Of a stretch of 64,000 bases of DNA, positions 34,606 through 43,011 are shown in pieces. Below the pieces are notes generated by a model. That model worked only from the letters and a program-made list of their open reading frames with translations, ran no database searches and was not told the DNA's origin. Source of the stretch: Thermohalobaculum sp965263335 (lineage in GTDB: Bacteria > Pseudomonadota > Alphaproteobacteria > Rhodobacterales > Rhodobacteraceae). The translations under genes were made by a program, and so were the position numbers. The stretch is taken from contig CBDHHE010000001.1 of NCBI GenBank assembly GCA_965263335.1, forward strand, positions 2,728,001 to 2,792,000, written 5' to 3'. The first letter of the stretch is position 1, and every line of letters begins with the position of its first letter.

Positions 34606-34828
34606 TGCCGTTCACCTTTCCTTACGGACTTGGATACGACCGGACCAATCCGGCCGTTGGACTTCGGCAAAGGTCATTGGGGGCGTGTTCAGACGGCTAT
34701 TCGATCCAAAGTTGCTTTGGATCGTCGCAAGACGCGATTGCAGGCGTGAGCCCATTGCCGTTTCCCCCCATCCTTTGTTCTTACGGCGCAGAACCGGATG
34801 GCTTGCGCACTTCTTCTGCCCCGGATCC

Positions 34829-34844
34829 AGCAATATCCGTGCCA
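34829..34844 (-). promoter_or_regulatory. Sigma-54 (RpoN) -24/-12 promoter of prmA
   Basis: On the minus strand TGGCACG, 4 nt, TTGCT, a full match to the sigma-54 consensus with correct spacing. The predicted start is near 34817, about 210 nt ahead of the prmA ATG. A sigma-54-dependent activator is encoded 3.6 kb away in the same cluster, which fits. Confidence 0.9.
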
Positions 34845-34921
34845 ATTCGATTGGGAGCTCTTGAAAGACCTGAAAATGAAGGCAAATCGCCCAGGAACCC
34901 ATGAGGGGCCGATGTGAGCAG

Positions 34922-34938
34922 TGTAACGTTTTTTTACA
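34922..34938. promoter_or_regulatory. Candidate enhancer (UAS) for the sigma-54 activator
   Basis: TGTAA, 7 nt, TTACA forms a perfect inverted repeat about 105-121 bp upstream of the predicted prmA start, the usual distance for bacterial enhancer-binding proteins. An overlapping TACA-AC-TGTA repeat sits at 34935-34944. AcoR-type activators use palindromes of this kind; assignment to this regulator is inferred. Confidence 0.55.
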
Positions 34939-35088
34939 ACTGTATATTTTTCTTATATTGATGTTTTACAATTTATTAACCATTTAAGCTGGGTTGATTG
35001 TAGAGGGATATTTTGACTTAATGGTGACAGGCTGCGGAAGGATGTCCTGACCTCGACCGCCGGGGCACAAGAGGATTGGAAAAGCGTC

Positions 35089-35550
35089 ATGCCAAAGGCA
35101 GACCACACCCGCGGAACCGACGAGCTGGGCGGCGCGGCCTTGGCGCAGGACATCATGGATTGCGCCCCGCGCGACATCATCTTCACCATGCAGTTCCTGG
35201 GGGAGTCTCAGTACAAGGTACTGAAATATTTCCAGGACCTGGTGATCAAGGAGCTGGAGGCTAGAGGCATAAGGCGCGAGGATCACGCGCTGCTGCAAAT
35301 CTTCATTGACAATCATGCCACCGAGATGCGGGATTTCGTGTTTGCCGGGGTCGCGCTCGCCCGGCCGTTCCGGATCGAGGAGATCGAGCGGATGCTGGGT
35401 GACACGACCAGTGTCATCCGCACGGACATCTGGGATGCGCTGCGCAGCCATATCGACACGGTCGAGTCAAAGTTCGTGCGCGAGGCGGATAACTTGCCCG
35501 ACCAGTTGGCCGCCATCGACGCTGACGCCGACAAGCTGGTCGGCAGATGA
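35089..35550 (+). CDS. Unrecognised helical protein, 153 aa (unknown operon, gene 1)
   Basis: First gene of a coupled plus-strand operon divergent from prmA. The protein is soluble and mostly helical: IMDCAPRDIIFTMQFLG, KVLKYFQDLVIKELEARGI, DHALLQIFIDNHATEMRDFV, then an amphipathic C-terminal helix of charged residues. I see no metal, nucleotide or DNA-binding motif and no signal peptide. It overlaps the next gene by ATGA. The position suggests a role with the monooxygenase or in its regulation, but nothing in the sequence shows what. Confidence 0.75.
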   Translation: MPKADHTRGTDELGGAALAQDIMDCAPRDIIFTMQFLGESQYKVLKYFQDLVIKELEARGIRREDHALLQIFIDNHATEMRDFVFAGVALARPFRIEEIERMLGDTTSVIRTDIWDALRSHIDTVESKFVREADNLPDQLAAIDADADKLVGR

Positions 35551-35837
35551 CCACTCGCACCGCAACAGACATTCTCGCCGAACGCCTGCAAGCCAGCTTG
35601 GCTTTGAGCGAAGCCAACGCGGCCCACCATCGTGCCCAGGCCTCGGCAAATGGTGCCCATATCGCACTGATGGCGGTCGAGGACGGATCGCCTGGCGACC
35701 TTTCAGAGGCGCGCGCGGCCAACGATGAGGCCCGGGCGCGCTTGGCCGAGGCAGAAGTCAAGGTTGAGACTCTGGAAGTGGCGCTGACCCGGTTGGACGA
35801 GGAACTTTCCAGGTGTGACAGGGAGGTGCAGCAATGA
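35547..35837 (+). CDS. Coiled-coil protein, 96 aa (unknown operon, gene 2)
   Basis: A small Ala/Glu-rich protein, almost all predicted coiled coil: AERLQASLALSEANAAHHRAQ, then ARARLAEAEVKVETLEVALT and LDEELSRCDREVQQ. Heptad-like spacing of Leu/Ala/Val is clear. The ATG overlaps the upstream stop, and its own stop overlaps the next start, so it is strictly coupled to both. Probably a scaffold or adaptor joining its neighbours; that is inference from shape and order. Confidence 0.75.
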   Translation: MTTRTATDILAERLQASLALSEANAAHHRAQASANGAHIALMAVEDGSPGDLSEARAANDEARARLAEAEVKVETLEVALTRLDEELSRCDREVQQ

Positions 35838-36949
35838 GCATCGCCTCAGATACATTGGCGCCGCCGACCCTCTTCGACTTGCTCGCCCGAAACTGGACGA
35901 TGCAAGGCCCAGTCAACGATGCGGTGTTCAACCTTGAGGGCTCTCATGTGGCCTTCTCGAGCGGGTGTGATGGAGAGGGCGTTCTTGCCATCGCGCCGGT
36001 CGCCGACCCCGAGCGTCCCGAGGTGCGCATGCGCACCGCCGCAGACACCGGCAGGCCCACGATCCTGCCCAGGACCAAACCCGTGCGCCCGCCTGTGATC
36101 GTGAAAGACATTCGCGGCCCTGCCGTGCCCTATGGCAGCAAGTCCTTCGTCGCGGGAACAGAGGATGGCGACCTCGCCTACATCACGCCCCGCGGCCAGA
36201 TCGTGCCACTGAAGATCTCGCTCGCAGACCCGATCTCCGCAATCGCACGCGACCCATGCTCGCACTCCGTGGCGATCGGGTCCGCTCAGTCAGTTACGCT
36301 GCTGCCAGACGACGAAAACGCCGAGCCTACCCGACTGGAGATTGGCGAAGACGTCACCGCCCTGGCCTTTGCGCCCAACGGCGAGAGTCTGGCGGTCGGG
36401 CACGACAAGGGCGTGTCTTTTGTCGCTGGCGCTAAGGTCGGCGACGGTGTGGCATTGGACAGCCCGCCCCAGACGCTCAGCTTCAGCCCGGATGGCATGC
36501 AATTGGCCTGTGGCCTGAGCAACCCGGGTTTCGCCTTGATATCGCCGCACGATTTGCAGGGCGAGGAGATCCACGATTATCCGACGCCTGTACGATCTTT
36601 CGCCTGGAGCGAGGCGGCCAATGCGCTCGCCACATCCGGCGCGTTCCGAACCATCGCCTGGACTTTGTCCGGGGACGGCCTCGGCGATGCGCTCGAAGTC
36701 GGGCGAAATGGCCTCGTCATCGTCGAACGGGTCGCCGCCAGTCCCGACCGGCCGCTGATCGCGGTCGGCTACGCGAACGGGCTGACCTGTATCGCCCAGG
36801 TCGGCAGCGCCGATGAGATGATGTTGCGCGCCTCGGGCGGGCCCGTATCCGCCCTCGTGTGGAGCGAAAGCGGCGAGCACCTGGCGATGGGGGACGCGAA
36901 CGGGGAAATGGCCCTGATTTCATTCCCACCTCATTTGTTCAAAGGATGA
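35834..36949 (+). CDS. Beta-propeller (WD40-like) protein, 371 aa (unknown operon, gene 3)
   Basis: A soluble protein with at least six propeller-like repeats: NDAVFNLEGSHVAFSSG, VTALAFAPNGESLAVGHDKG, PQTLSFSPDGMQLACGLSN, VRSFAWSEAANALATSGAF, ERVAASPDRPLIAVGYANG and VSALVWSESGEHLAMGDANG. Each has the -F-P-G--LA-G- pattern of WD40 or related blades. No signal peptide and no enzyme motif. Bacterial WD40 proteins usually serve as interaction platforms. Overlaps gene 2 by ATGA and precedes gene 4 by 13 nt. Confidence 0.8.
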   Translation: MSIASDTLAPPTLFDLLARNWTMQGPVNDAVFNLEGSHVAFSSGCDGEGVLAIAPVADPERPEVRMRTAADTGRPTILPRTKPVRPPVIVKDIRGPAVPYGSKSFVAGTEDGDLAYITPRGQIVPLKISLADPISAIARDPCSHSVAIGSAQSVTLLPDDENAEPTRLEIGEDVTALAFAPNGESLAVGHDKGVSFVAGAKVGDGVALDSPPQTLSFSPDGMQLACGLSNPGFALISPHDLQGEEIHDYPTPVRSFAWSEAANALATSGAFRTIAWTLSGDGLGDALEVGRNGLVIVERVAASPDRPLIAVGYANGLTCIAQVGSADEMMLRASGGPVSALVWSESGEHLAMGDANGEMALISFPPHLFKG

Positions 36950-36962
36950 TCAGGAGAGAGCT

Positions 36963-37145
36963 ATGAGCGCTGAACCCCGCCTGACGGCCGAAGAAGAAAG
37001 CAAGGATGAGTTCTTCCGTCGCATCGCTGATATCGGCCAGGAGATGATCAAGGCCCATGGCGAGGATTTCGCCACCGGCGCCTTCGTCCTGGCTGCCCGC
37101 TGGATCGCCGAGGGCAGAATGAAGGCTGAGGGAAAGCCCAACTGA
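36963..37145 (+). CDS. Small acidic/helical protein, 60 aa (unknown operon, gene 4)
   Basis: A short protein, mainly helix: LTAEEESKDEFFRRIADIGQEM, then FATGAFVLAARWIAEGRMKAEG. The GGAGAG site precedes the ATG at a good distance, and it lies 13 nt after the propeller gene. It has no signal peptide; the middle is only weakly hydrophobic. Likely last gene of the operon, as the next gene is on the opposite strand 18 nt away. No known family. Confidence 0.7.
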   Translation: MSAEPRLTAEEESKDEFFRRIADIGQEMIKAHGEDFATGAFVLAARWIAEGRMKAEGKPN

Positions 37146-37163
37146 GCTCGAGGCATCAACGTC

Positions 37164-38105
37164 TCAGTGAAAGACCCCGGCGGGAGGAAATGAAGACACA
37201 TCACGCGTGTCGGTCAGCCACCGCATCTGATCAACGATGATGTCGCCTCCGCTTCTCGCAAACCGGAGGCGCTCCGCTTCAAGGTCGGAAGCCGGCGCAA
37301 CGGAGGCGAGATCCTCGCGCAGTTCCGTGCCAAGGACCAACGAATAGGCACACATTTCCTGGACGCGGATGGTTGTGAAGTAGAGGCACTCCTGAGCAGC
37401 CAGGTTCAGTGCCGTTCTTTGCTCCCGCTCCCGCTCCTGTGCGCCGACGAACGAGGTGTGGACAATGCTGCCCAGGAACACGAGCACCTCCTTGCGCCAG
37501 CGGGCGTAGTCGCTGTCATTCGAGTGATCCAGCCCGAACCGGTAGAGCGCCTGCGCCACCAGCCGGAACGCCCGTCCGCCCGCGACATGGCGACGCCAGA
37601 ACTCCGCCGCCTCCTCGGGCGTCTTGCAGTCGACAAAGGATTGCGCATGCTTTCGGCGGATCAACAGCAACAAAGCCAGATCCACATCCTCGGAGATCGG
37701 CCGGGCGATTTGCATGGCCGGCATTGGCAGGCCGCCAATGGCCAGCATGCGCACGGCCGCCAGTTCGTCGCGCAGACGACCGCACACCGAGATCAGCCCC
37801 TTGATCTGAGCCGCTGTCAGACGGCCATCGTCTTCGCGTCCCTGAAGAATCCGACACACATGGCGCAGATTGTCGATCCAGCAGCAGCCCTGATCGAACA
37901 AAAGCAACAGGTCGATAGGCCTGCTGTCCGGAAAGGCGGGCACATGGTCGAGCTCGGAAAACCCAGGCAATGTCGCGATCGTCTCGCGCCAGATTTTGTC
38001 GAGATCGAGTGACAGGGCAGACCAGTTCTGCCGAACCCGAGCGAGCAATTGCGGCGACACGCCGACGTAGTGCCGATCAAGACTCTTGACTGACGTATGC
38101 AACAC
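37164..38105 (-). CDS. Unrecognised protein, 313 aa, facing the unknown operon
   Basis: A soluble, largely helical protein with a repeated Arg/Leu-rich pattern (FDQGCCWIDNLRHVCRIL, LISVCGRLRDELAAVRMLAIGG, AAEFWRRHVAGGRAFRLVAQALYRFG, CLYFTTIRVQEMCAYSLVLG). The alpha-helical HEPN-like look is only an impression. The longest frame would start at a TTG at 38168 without a site. I chose GTG 38105, which has GGAG 6 nt upstream. It follows the activator gene by 80 nt on the same strand and may be co-transcribed with it. Confidence 0.7.
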   Translation of the reverse strand: MLHTSVKSLDRHYVGVSPQLLARVRQNWSALSLDLDKIWRETIATLPGFSELDHVPAFPDSRPIDLLLLFDQGCCWIDNLRHVCRILQGREDDGRLTAAQIKGLISVCGRLRDELAAVRMLAIGGLPMPAMQIARPISEDVDLALLLLIRRKHAQSFVDCKTPEEAAEFWRRHVAGGRAFRLVAQALYRFGLDHSNDSDYARWRKEVLVFLGSIVHTSFVGAQEREREQRTALNLAAQECLYFTTIRVQEMCAYSLVLGTELREDLASVAPASDLEAERLRFARSGGDIIVDQMRWLTDTRDVSSFPPAGVFH

Positions 38106-38185
38106 TGTCCGCTCCGATGGTCCGCACCAACCAATCAATGCAGCTAGCTTGGCGCGCCCAATCGGCAATGTCTACCAGTCGCAGA

Positions 38186-40192
38186 TCAGCGAAACACGCG
38201 TTCGATATCGTAGAGCTTCAGCTTCCTGTAGAGGGTCGGTCGTGTGATGCCCAAATTGGCGGCGACCCGGCTCAGATTGCCCTTGTGCTTGTGAATTGTC
38301 TGCAAGATCAGGGCCTTCTCAGCGTCCTTCAGGCTGCCCATCGGCGAGCCCAGCGGCGCGTCGCCATCCTGCTCGACCGATATCTCTGTCGGCAGGTCCG
38401 AGATGGCGACCTCCCGGCGCACGGAGATGGAGTGCAACCGGTGGATCAGGTTGCGCAACTCGCGCACGTTGCCGGGCCAGCGATAGTTCAGGAACAGCGA
38501 CCGTGCATCGTCGGAGAAACGCAAAGGCTCCAGGCCCGTTTCGGCTGCCGTCATCAGGTTGAAGTGATCTATCAAGAGCAGGATGTCAGTGCCACGGCGG
38601 CGCAGGGGTGGCACCTCGACCGTGACCGCGTCGATCCGATAGTAGAGGTCGCGCCGGAAACGCCCAGCCTCCACCTCTGCCCTGAGGTCGCGATTGGTCA
38701 AGGCAACGAGGCGGGCATTGAAGGGCCGCGCATGGCCGTCGCCGATGCGGTAGAGCACCCGCTCTTCCAGAACGCGCAGAAGATAAGGCTGGATTTCCAG
38801 CGGCATCTCGCCGATCTCGTCCAGGCAGAACACGCCGCCGTCCGCCTCCTCAAGACGCCCGGCCTTGCCTTGCCGGACCGCGCCGGTAAAAGCGCCGTCC
38901 ACATGGCCGAACAGTTCGGCCCCGAACAACTCGCGTGAAATGGCACCGCAGTTGATCGCCACGAAAGGGGTTTCCCGGCCAGCGGAATGCTCGTCGTGGA
39001 TCAGGCGCGCGAACAACTCCTTACCGGTGCCTGTCTCACCTTGAACGAGAACCGGGGCATTCACATGCGCGACGCGACGGGCCAGGTCCATAGCCTCCAG
39101 CATCTCCTCGCACTCGGCCACAATACCAAGCGGTGATGCGGTCGGTATGCGAGTGTGAGGAACCCGAGGCCGCGAGGAGGCCGGTTTCGCGGCACGGCGT
39201 TCACAATCGATCACGATGGCGACGCCCCGCACCTCGCCGTCTATGGTCAGATCGTTGATGCCCCTGAAGCCCAGCGTCGGCGGCAGCGAGGCCGCAACCG
39301 CGTCCGCGTCGATGACCCGATCATCCTTGAGCTCCACCAGACGCCGACCCAGCCGCGCGTCCAGTTCCGTGCCATCCGTCAGGATCAGACGCTCAAAGCC
39401 GCTGCGGTGCAGAACCCGGCCTGCCCGGTCAAGGATCACAACCCCGTCTTCATAGCCAACTCCAGTCTTGGGAGCCTGTTCGATGAGGGCATCGAGAAGG
39501 CGGATCCGTTCCTCGTTCAGCGCCTGGGCCAGCGCCGCCTGGATCTCCCCCGCCGCCGCGGCGGCGAACGCGATGTTGTGTTGGCGGAAGATGTTCGTCA
39601 ATCCGGAGAGATCGACGGCTCCGATGACCGACCGGTCAATGGGATTGCGGATCGGCGCGGCAGCGCAACTCCACTCCTTCAGCGTCTCGACATAATGCTC
39701 CGAGCCATGCACGAACATCGGCTCGCCCGCCCACAGGGCGGTCCCGATCCCGTTTGTGCCGACCGCATGTTCGTTCCACAGTCCACCGACATGGAGGTTG
39801 ATTTTGCGTCCCGCATCCAGGGTCTTTGGGTCACCGATGGCTTCGATCACCAGCCCGCGATTGTCGGTCAAAACCAACATCGCCTCGGTGCCGAGCAGCA
39901 TGCGTCCGATCTTGTCGAGAGACTCGCGGGCGGCGCGGCAGAGCTCCTCGTTGGCCATCTTCAGGCGGGCGACGTTCGAGGCCTGGTCATCCGACGGCGC
40001 CCCGTCAGACTGGGCGTCGATGCCCGCATCAGTGCTGCGCACCCAGGAATTGTGGATCGCCGACCGCACCCCGAGATTTGGTTCTCCCTGGTCGAGTGAC
40101 CCGGCTTGGTGGCGCTCCCAGGCCAGGTTGACGGCCCGGTCCTGATGTTCGTTTATGTCGACTAGATTTCCGTCCTGCGGCTTCGTTGGCAT
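38186..40192 (-). CDS. AcoR-family sigma-54-dependent transcriptional activator
   Basis: A 668-aa enhancer-binding protein. The N-terminal half is a GAF-type sensor (LDKIGRMLLGTEAMLVLTDNRG, HAVGTNGIGTALW). Then comes the AAA+ domain with Walker A GETGTGKE (about residue 383), the sigma-54 contact loop GAFTGA (about 432) and Walker B FCLDEIGEM. A Fis-type HTH ends the protein (NLSRVAANLGITRPTLYRKL). ATG 40192 has GAGGAA upstream; 36 further residues in the longer frame lack support. Homologues (MimR, AcoR) activate SDIMO genes, and prmA has a perfect sigma-54 promoter, so this is the likely activator. Effector is unknown. Confidence 0.92.
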   Translation of the reverse strand: MPTKPQDGNLVDINEHQDRAVNLAWERHQAGSLDQGEPNLGVRSAIHNSWVRSTDAGIDAQSDGAPSDDQASNVARLKMANEELCRAARESLDKIGRMLLGTEAMLVLTDNRGLVIEAIGDPKTLDAGRKINLHVGGLWNEHAVGTNGIGTALWAGEPMFVHGSEHYVETLKEWSCAAAPIRNPIDRSVIGAVDLSGLTNIFRQHNIAFAAAAAGEIQAALAQALNEERIRLLDALIEQAPKTGVGYEDGVVILDRAGRVLHRSGFERLILTDGTELDARLGRRLVELKDDRVIDADAVAASLPPTLGFRGINDLTIDGEVRGVAIVIDCERRAAKPASSRPRVPHTRIPTASPLGIVAECEEMLEAMDLARRVAHVNAPVLVQGETGTGKELFARLIHDEHSAGRETPFVAINCGAISRELFGAELFGHVDGAFTGAVRQGKAGRLEEADGGVFCLDEIGEMPLEIQPYLLRVLEERVLYRIGDGHARPFNARLVALTNRDLRAEVEAGRFRRDLYYRIDAVTVEVPPLRRRGTDILLLIDHFNLMTAAETGLEPLRFSDDARSLFLNYRWPGNVRELRNLIHRLHSISVRREVAISDLPTEISVEQDGDAPLGSPMGSLKDAEKALILQTIHKHKGNLSRVAANLGITRPTLYRKLKLYDIERVFR

Positions 40193-40235
40193 GGCGCAAT
40201 TCCTCGCATCGGGAATGCAGGCGTAGCGTAGTCGA

Positions 40236-40709
40236 TCAGCCGTATCCGAGGGCTGACTCAAGCTCGCTGGCGAACGCGTCTTCTGCCCGTTCGGGACCAA
40301 GAACCGCGCCGTCTAGTGTCACCAGCCGATCCGCGATTTCCTGATCCAGAGGCGAGAAGAAACCGTTCTCCCTTGTTGCGAGAATAAAGGTGATCTGACC
40401 GTTGATCCGCCGCAGCTCGCCCAGATGGTGCATCTGGCGGCTGGTCTCCATATCCACCACGACCACCCTGCGGTTCGGGCTGATGCGCACATAGGGTTGC
40501 GGCTCGTCCGCTGACTTGCCAGCACCCAGATCAGAGATAATCAATCCGGAGGGTTGCGGCGCTTCGACGGGCCGCTTCGACTCCGAATAAGCTCCATTGC
40601 TCAGTTGATCGGCAAGTTTCGTGATCGTTCCACGGTTCTTTTCGATCAGTGAGCGCGCGCGCATATCCTCTTCGCGCGGCCCCGACCGCTTCGAGATGAT
40701 ATCGACCAT
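40236..40709 (-). CDS. Hypothetical protein, 157 aa, upstream of the sigma-54 activator
   Basis: A soluble protein with a basic helical N-terminus (EDMRARSLIEKNRGTITKLADQL) and a beta-rich middle that reads like a small regulatory domain (QPYVRISPNRRVVVVDMETSRQMHHLGELRRINGQITFIL). The end is acidic (AEDAFASELESALGYG). ATG 40709 follows GGAGG at 4-5 nt, so the longer frame is excluded. It is 43 nt upstream of the activator on the same strand, so it probably shares its transcript. No family recognised. Confidence 0.65.
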   Translation of the reverse strand: MVDIISKRSGPREEDMRARSLIEKNRGTITKLADQLSNGAYSESKRPVEAPQPSGLIISDLGAGKSADEPQPYVRISPNRRVVVVDMETSRQMHHLGELRRINGQITFILATRENGFFSPLDQEIADRLVTLDGAVLGPERAEDAFASELESALGYG

Positions 40710-41051
40710 ATTTCCTCCCGGCGCCCTGCGATTATGGTGATTCGCTGCAGGTATCGCCAATCAGACCTTATACTAGTTTCTCTGCAGACTGTAGAAGACC
40801 TCTCATATTCTTATTTTGTCCACTCGCTGGGTGGTTGCAACTGACACCTTCCGAGCACGCTCAGGCCATCACAGCGGTGATCGATGGCTGTTGCCCATCC
40901 CGTCAGCCGGCGCGGCCGAAATGACGATCACAAGCGCGGCCTGTCCGGGGGATCAGAGGCGAAGTGGTATCTTCGAACACAGGTTTCACGCTGGCTGCTT
41001 GAAAAGGTTCAAAGAGGTCGTGGCGGCTACATCGGGTCTAGCACCGCCTCC
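40710..41051. other. Intergenic region, 342 bp
   Basis: Contains the promoter region of the 157-aa gene. A nested inverted repeat (ATCAC-AGCG-GTGAT inside GCCATC...GATGGC) lies at about 40866-40889 and may form an RNA hairpin downstream of the kinase gene. No gene is convincing. This may be near the right edge of the hydrocarbon island; no tRNA fragment or direct repeat was seen. Confidence 0.45.
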
Positions 41052-42752
41052 TTAGGCCATACCGGAGCCAAAGGAACGCGGCCGAATGACTTTCCAAATC
41101 GCAGCAAAAAGCGCATTGGCGTCAACCGGCTTGGAGACATACTCGTCCATTCCGCTCGACAAGTAGTGTTGGCGATCACCGACCATCGCACTTGCGGTCA
41201 AGGCCACAATGGGTGTCCGCGCAGATGGGCCGTTCAGTGTCCGAATGACCTTTGCCGCGACCAGCCCGTCCATCTCGGGCATATAGATGTCCATCAGGAT
41301 CACATCGAACTGGCGCTTCTCTGCGGCATCAACAGCCTGCAGGCCATTTTCAGCGGTCTCGACCGAGTGGCCAGCCGCCGTGAGCAAGTGAACGAGATGG
41401 AATCGATTGGTCTCATTGTCCTCCACGAGAAGCACGTTGAGACACTCGGGTCGCGCATTGCGGGTTTCTTCGGACACGGCCCCGGCGCGGTCTCTCTCAC
41501 CCCCATAGGCCTTGAAGTTTGCCGTGAACTTGAACATCGAGCCTCGACCGAACTCGCTTTCCACGGCGACGTCGCCGTCCATCAGCTCGATCAGCTGCTT
41601 GGAGATTGCGAGCCCAAGCCCGGTACCGCCATACCGTCGAGAAATCGACGGATCAGCCTGGTGAAACCGCTTGAAGAGGTTGCGCTGAGTTTCCTGGTCA
41701 ATACCGATCCCTGTGTCCTTCACGCAAACTTCGATGGTGGCGTCGCCGTCATGACCTGCCCGATGATGGACACGGACATTGACCGCACCACTCGACGTGA
41801 ACTTGATGGCATTTCCCACCAAATTCAACAGAACTTGCCGGAACCGCCGCGCATCGCCGACCACGAAATCAGGAATGCATTCCGGAATGTCGCATGTCAG
41901 CTCCAGCCCCTTTTCATCGGCGCGGGTCTTGAGCAGCGCAATCGTGTTGATGACCGTCTGCTCCGGCGAGAAGGGCGCCTGGATCAGTTCGACGGAGCCG
42001 ACCTCGAGTTTGGAGTAGTCGAGAATGTCATTGATCACATCAAGCAGCCCGCCTGCCGCGTCCTTTGCCCGGTGCACGATCTCCTGCTGATCTGTCGAGA
42101 GCTGGTTGGCGTCCAGCAGATCGAGCATGCCCAGCACTCCGTTCATCGGCGTACGCACTTCATGGCTCATCGATGCCAGAAACTCGGACTTCGCAGCGCT
42201 CGATTTCTCGGCGGATCGTTGCGCGAGCAGGAGCTCTGCGTTTCGTTGCTCGAGCTCTGCGGTGCGGTGAGAAACTCGGACCTCCAGCTCATTGTTGAGC
42301 TGACGCAGCTCCCGCTCGGCATGCTCGCGGGTCGCTATTTCAGCAGCAAGGGCCGTGTTCTTTTCGGCAAGTTGATGGGTGCTCGGGAGCGCCAGCAGCT
42401 TCGGCATCAGCGGCCAGAGCGCTATGGCGGTGGCCATCGAAACCAACGCAGTCACCGCTTTGACACTGGCCTGTATCCCGTAGTCAGGGACCCACATCGT
42501 CCAAATCCCCAGCATGTGGGTGAAGCCGCAAGCAAAGACAAAACCGCCAAAGAGGAACAACACCCACCTGTAGGTGAAATCTGCACGATGGATCGCAAAG
42601 TAAATGAGCGCAATCGGGATGCTGAAGTAAGACAATGCAATCAATATATCTGAGATCACATGTGCCCAGAAGACATCGGACTGCCAGAGCAGACACATGC
42701 CATGCGGCTGAAATCCTTCCGATGAAAGGAAATCCCAGATCATCGATTGCAT
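41052..42752 (-). CDS. Hybrid histidine kinase with ethylene-receptor (ETR1)-like sensor domain
   Basis: A 566-aa membrane kinase. Residues 25-110 form three helices like the ethylene-binding domain of plant ETR1: Asp35 and Tyr42 in SDILIALSYFSIP, YRWVLFLFGGFVF, and the Cu(I) ligands Cys75 and His79 in ACGFTHML. Then come a coiled-coil linker (about 130-180), a HisKA H-box MSHEVRTPMN (about 194), an ATPase domain (DTGIGID, GGTGLGLAI) and a C-terminal receiver (ILMDIYMPEMDG). ATG 42752 follows GGGAGG at 5-6 nt. It lies 340 bp from the monooxygenase cluster on the same strand. No output regulator is adjacent. Confidence 0.92.
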   Translation of the reverse strand: MQSMIWDFLSSEGFQPHGMCLLWQSDVFWAHVISDILIALSYFSIPIALIYFAIHRADFTYRWVLFLFGGFVFACGFTHMLGIWTMWVPDYGIQASVKAVTALVSMATAIALWPLMPKLLALPSTHQLAEKNTALAAEIATREHAERELRQLNNELEVRVSHRTAELEQRNAELLLAQRSAEKSSAAKSEFLASMSHEVRTPMNGVLGMLDLLDANQLSTDQQEIVHRAKDAAGGLLDVINDILDYSKLEVGSVELIQAPFSPEQTVINTIALLKTRADEKGLELTCDIPECIPDFVVGDARRFRQVLLNLVGNAIKFTSSGAVNVRVHHRAGHDGDATIEVCVKDTGIGIDQETQRNLFKRFHQADPSISRRYGGTGLGLAISKQLIELMDGDVAVESEFGRGSMFKFTANFKAYGGERDRAGAVSEETRNARPECLNVLLVEDNETNRFHLVHLLTAAGHSVETAENGLQAVDAAEKRQFDVILMDIYMPEMDGLVAAKVIRTLNGPSARTPIVALTASAMVGDRQHYLSSGMDEYVSKPVDANALFAAIWKVIRPRSFGSGMA

Positions 42753-43011
42753 GCCCGCCTCCCTTGTCGACGGCACCGAAAAATCGATCGAGACCCTTAA
42801 TTTATTATTAAATTGAATTAAATGATCGCTACCCTGAACAAGGCATCTGACGGTCTCTTTTTGGGCTAATGTCTGGTCACCTGATTTGCGTCAGTGCGAT
42901 GAAGTCTCAGCGTTGCGACCACCACCATGCTGGGCGCAATGGGGGAAAGATTCCTACACTCACAGCGGCACGTTTCGCCCGATCCATCGTCCTTCGCGCG
43001 CCGATCATCGT
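42753..43011. other. Intergenic region between kinase and ECF operon
   Basis: A 259-bp gap. It starts with an A/T-rich stretch (TTTATTATTAAATTGAATTAAA near 42798-42819) upstream of the kinase, probably its promoter. Nothing else is recognised. Confidence 0.4.

Larger units (their letters stand above)
34606..35088. other. Divergent control region between prm operon and unknown operon, 483 bp
   Basis: No gene. The prmA-proximal part (34606-34828) would be a leader of about 210 nt. It is followed by the sigma-54 promoter and, in a very A/T-rich stretch (34920-34990), an inverted repeat. The right end carries the ribosome site of the plus-strand operon. Confidence 0.75.

Noticed and set aside
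38117..38131. GGTCCGCACCA as a possible attachment-site copy of the tRNA-Leu 3' end
   Set aside because: Only about eight bases match, within a coding-adjacent region; far too short to support an att site.
40884..42653. Plus-strand open frame of 589 aa
   Set aside because: Shadow of the ETR-like kinase. Its first 50 codons lie in the intergenic gap but show no recognisable family.
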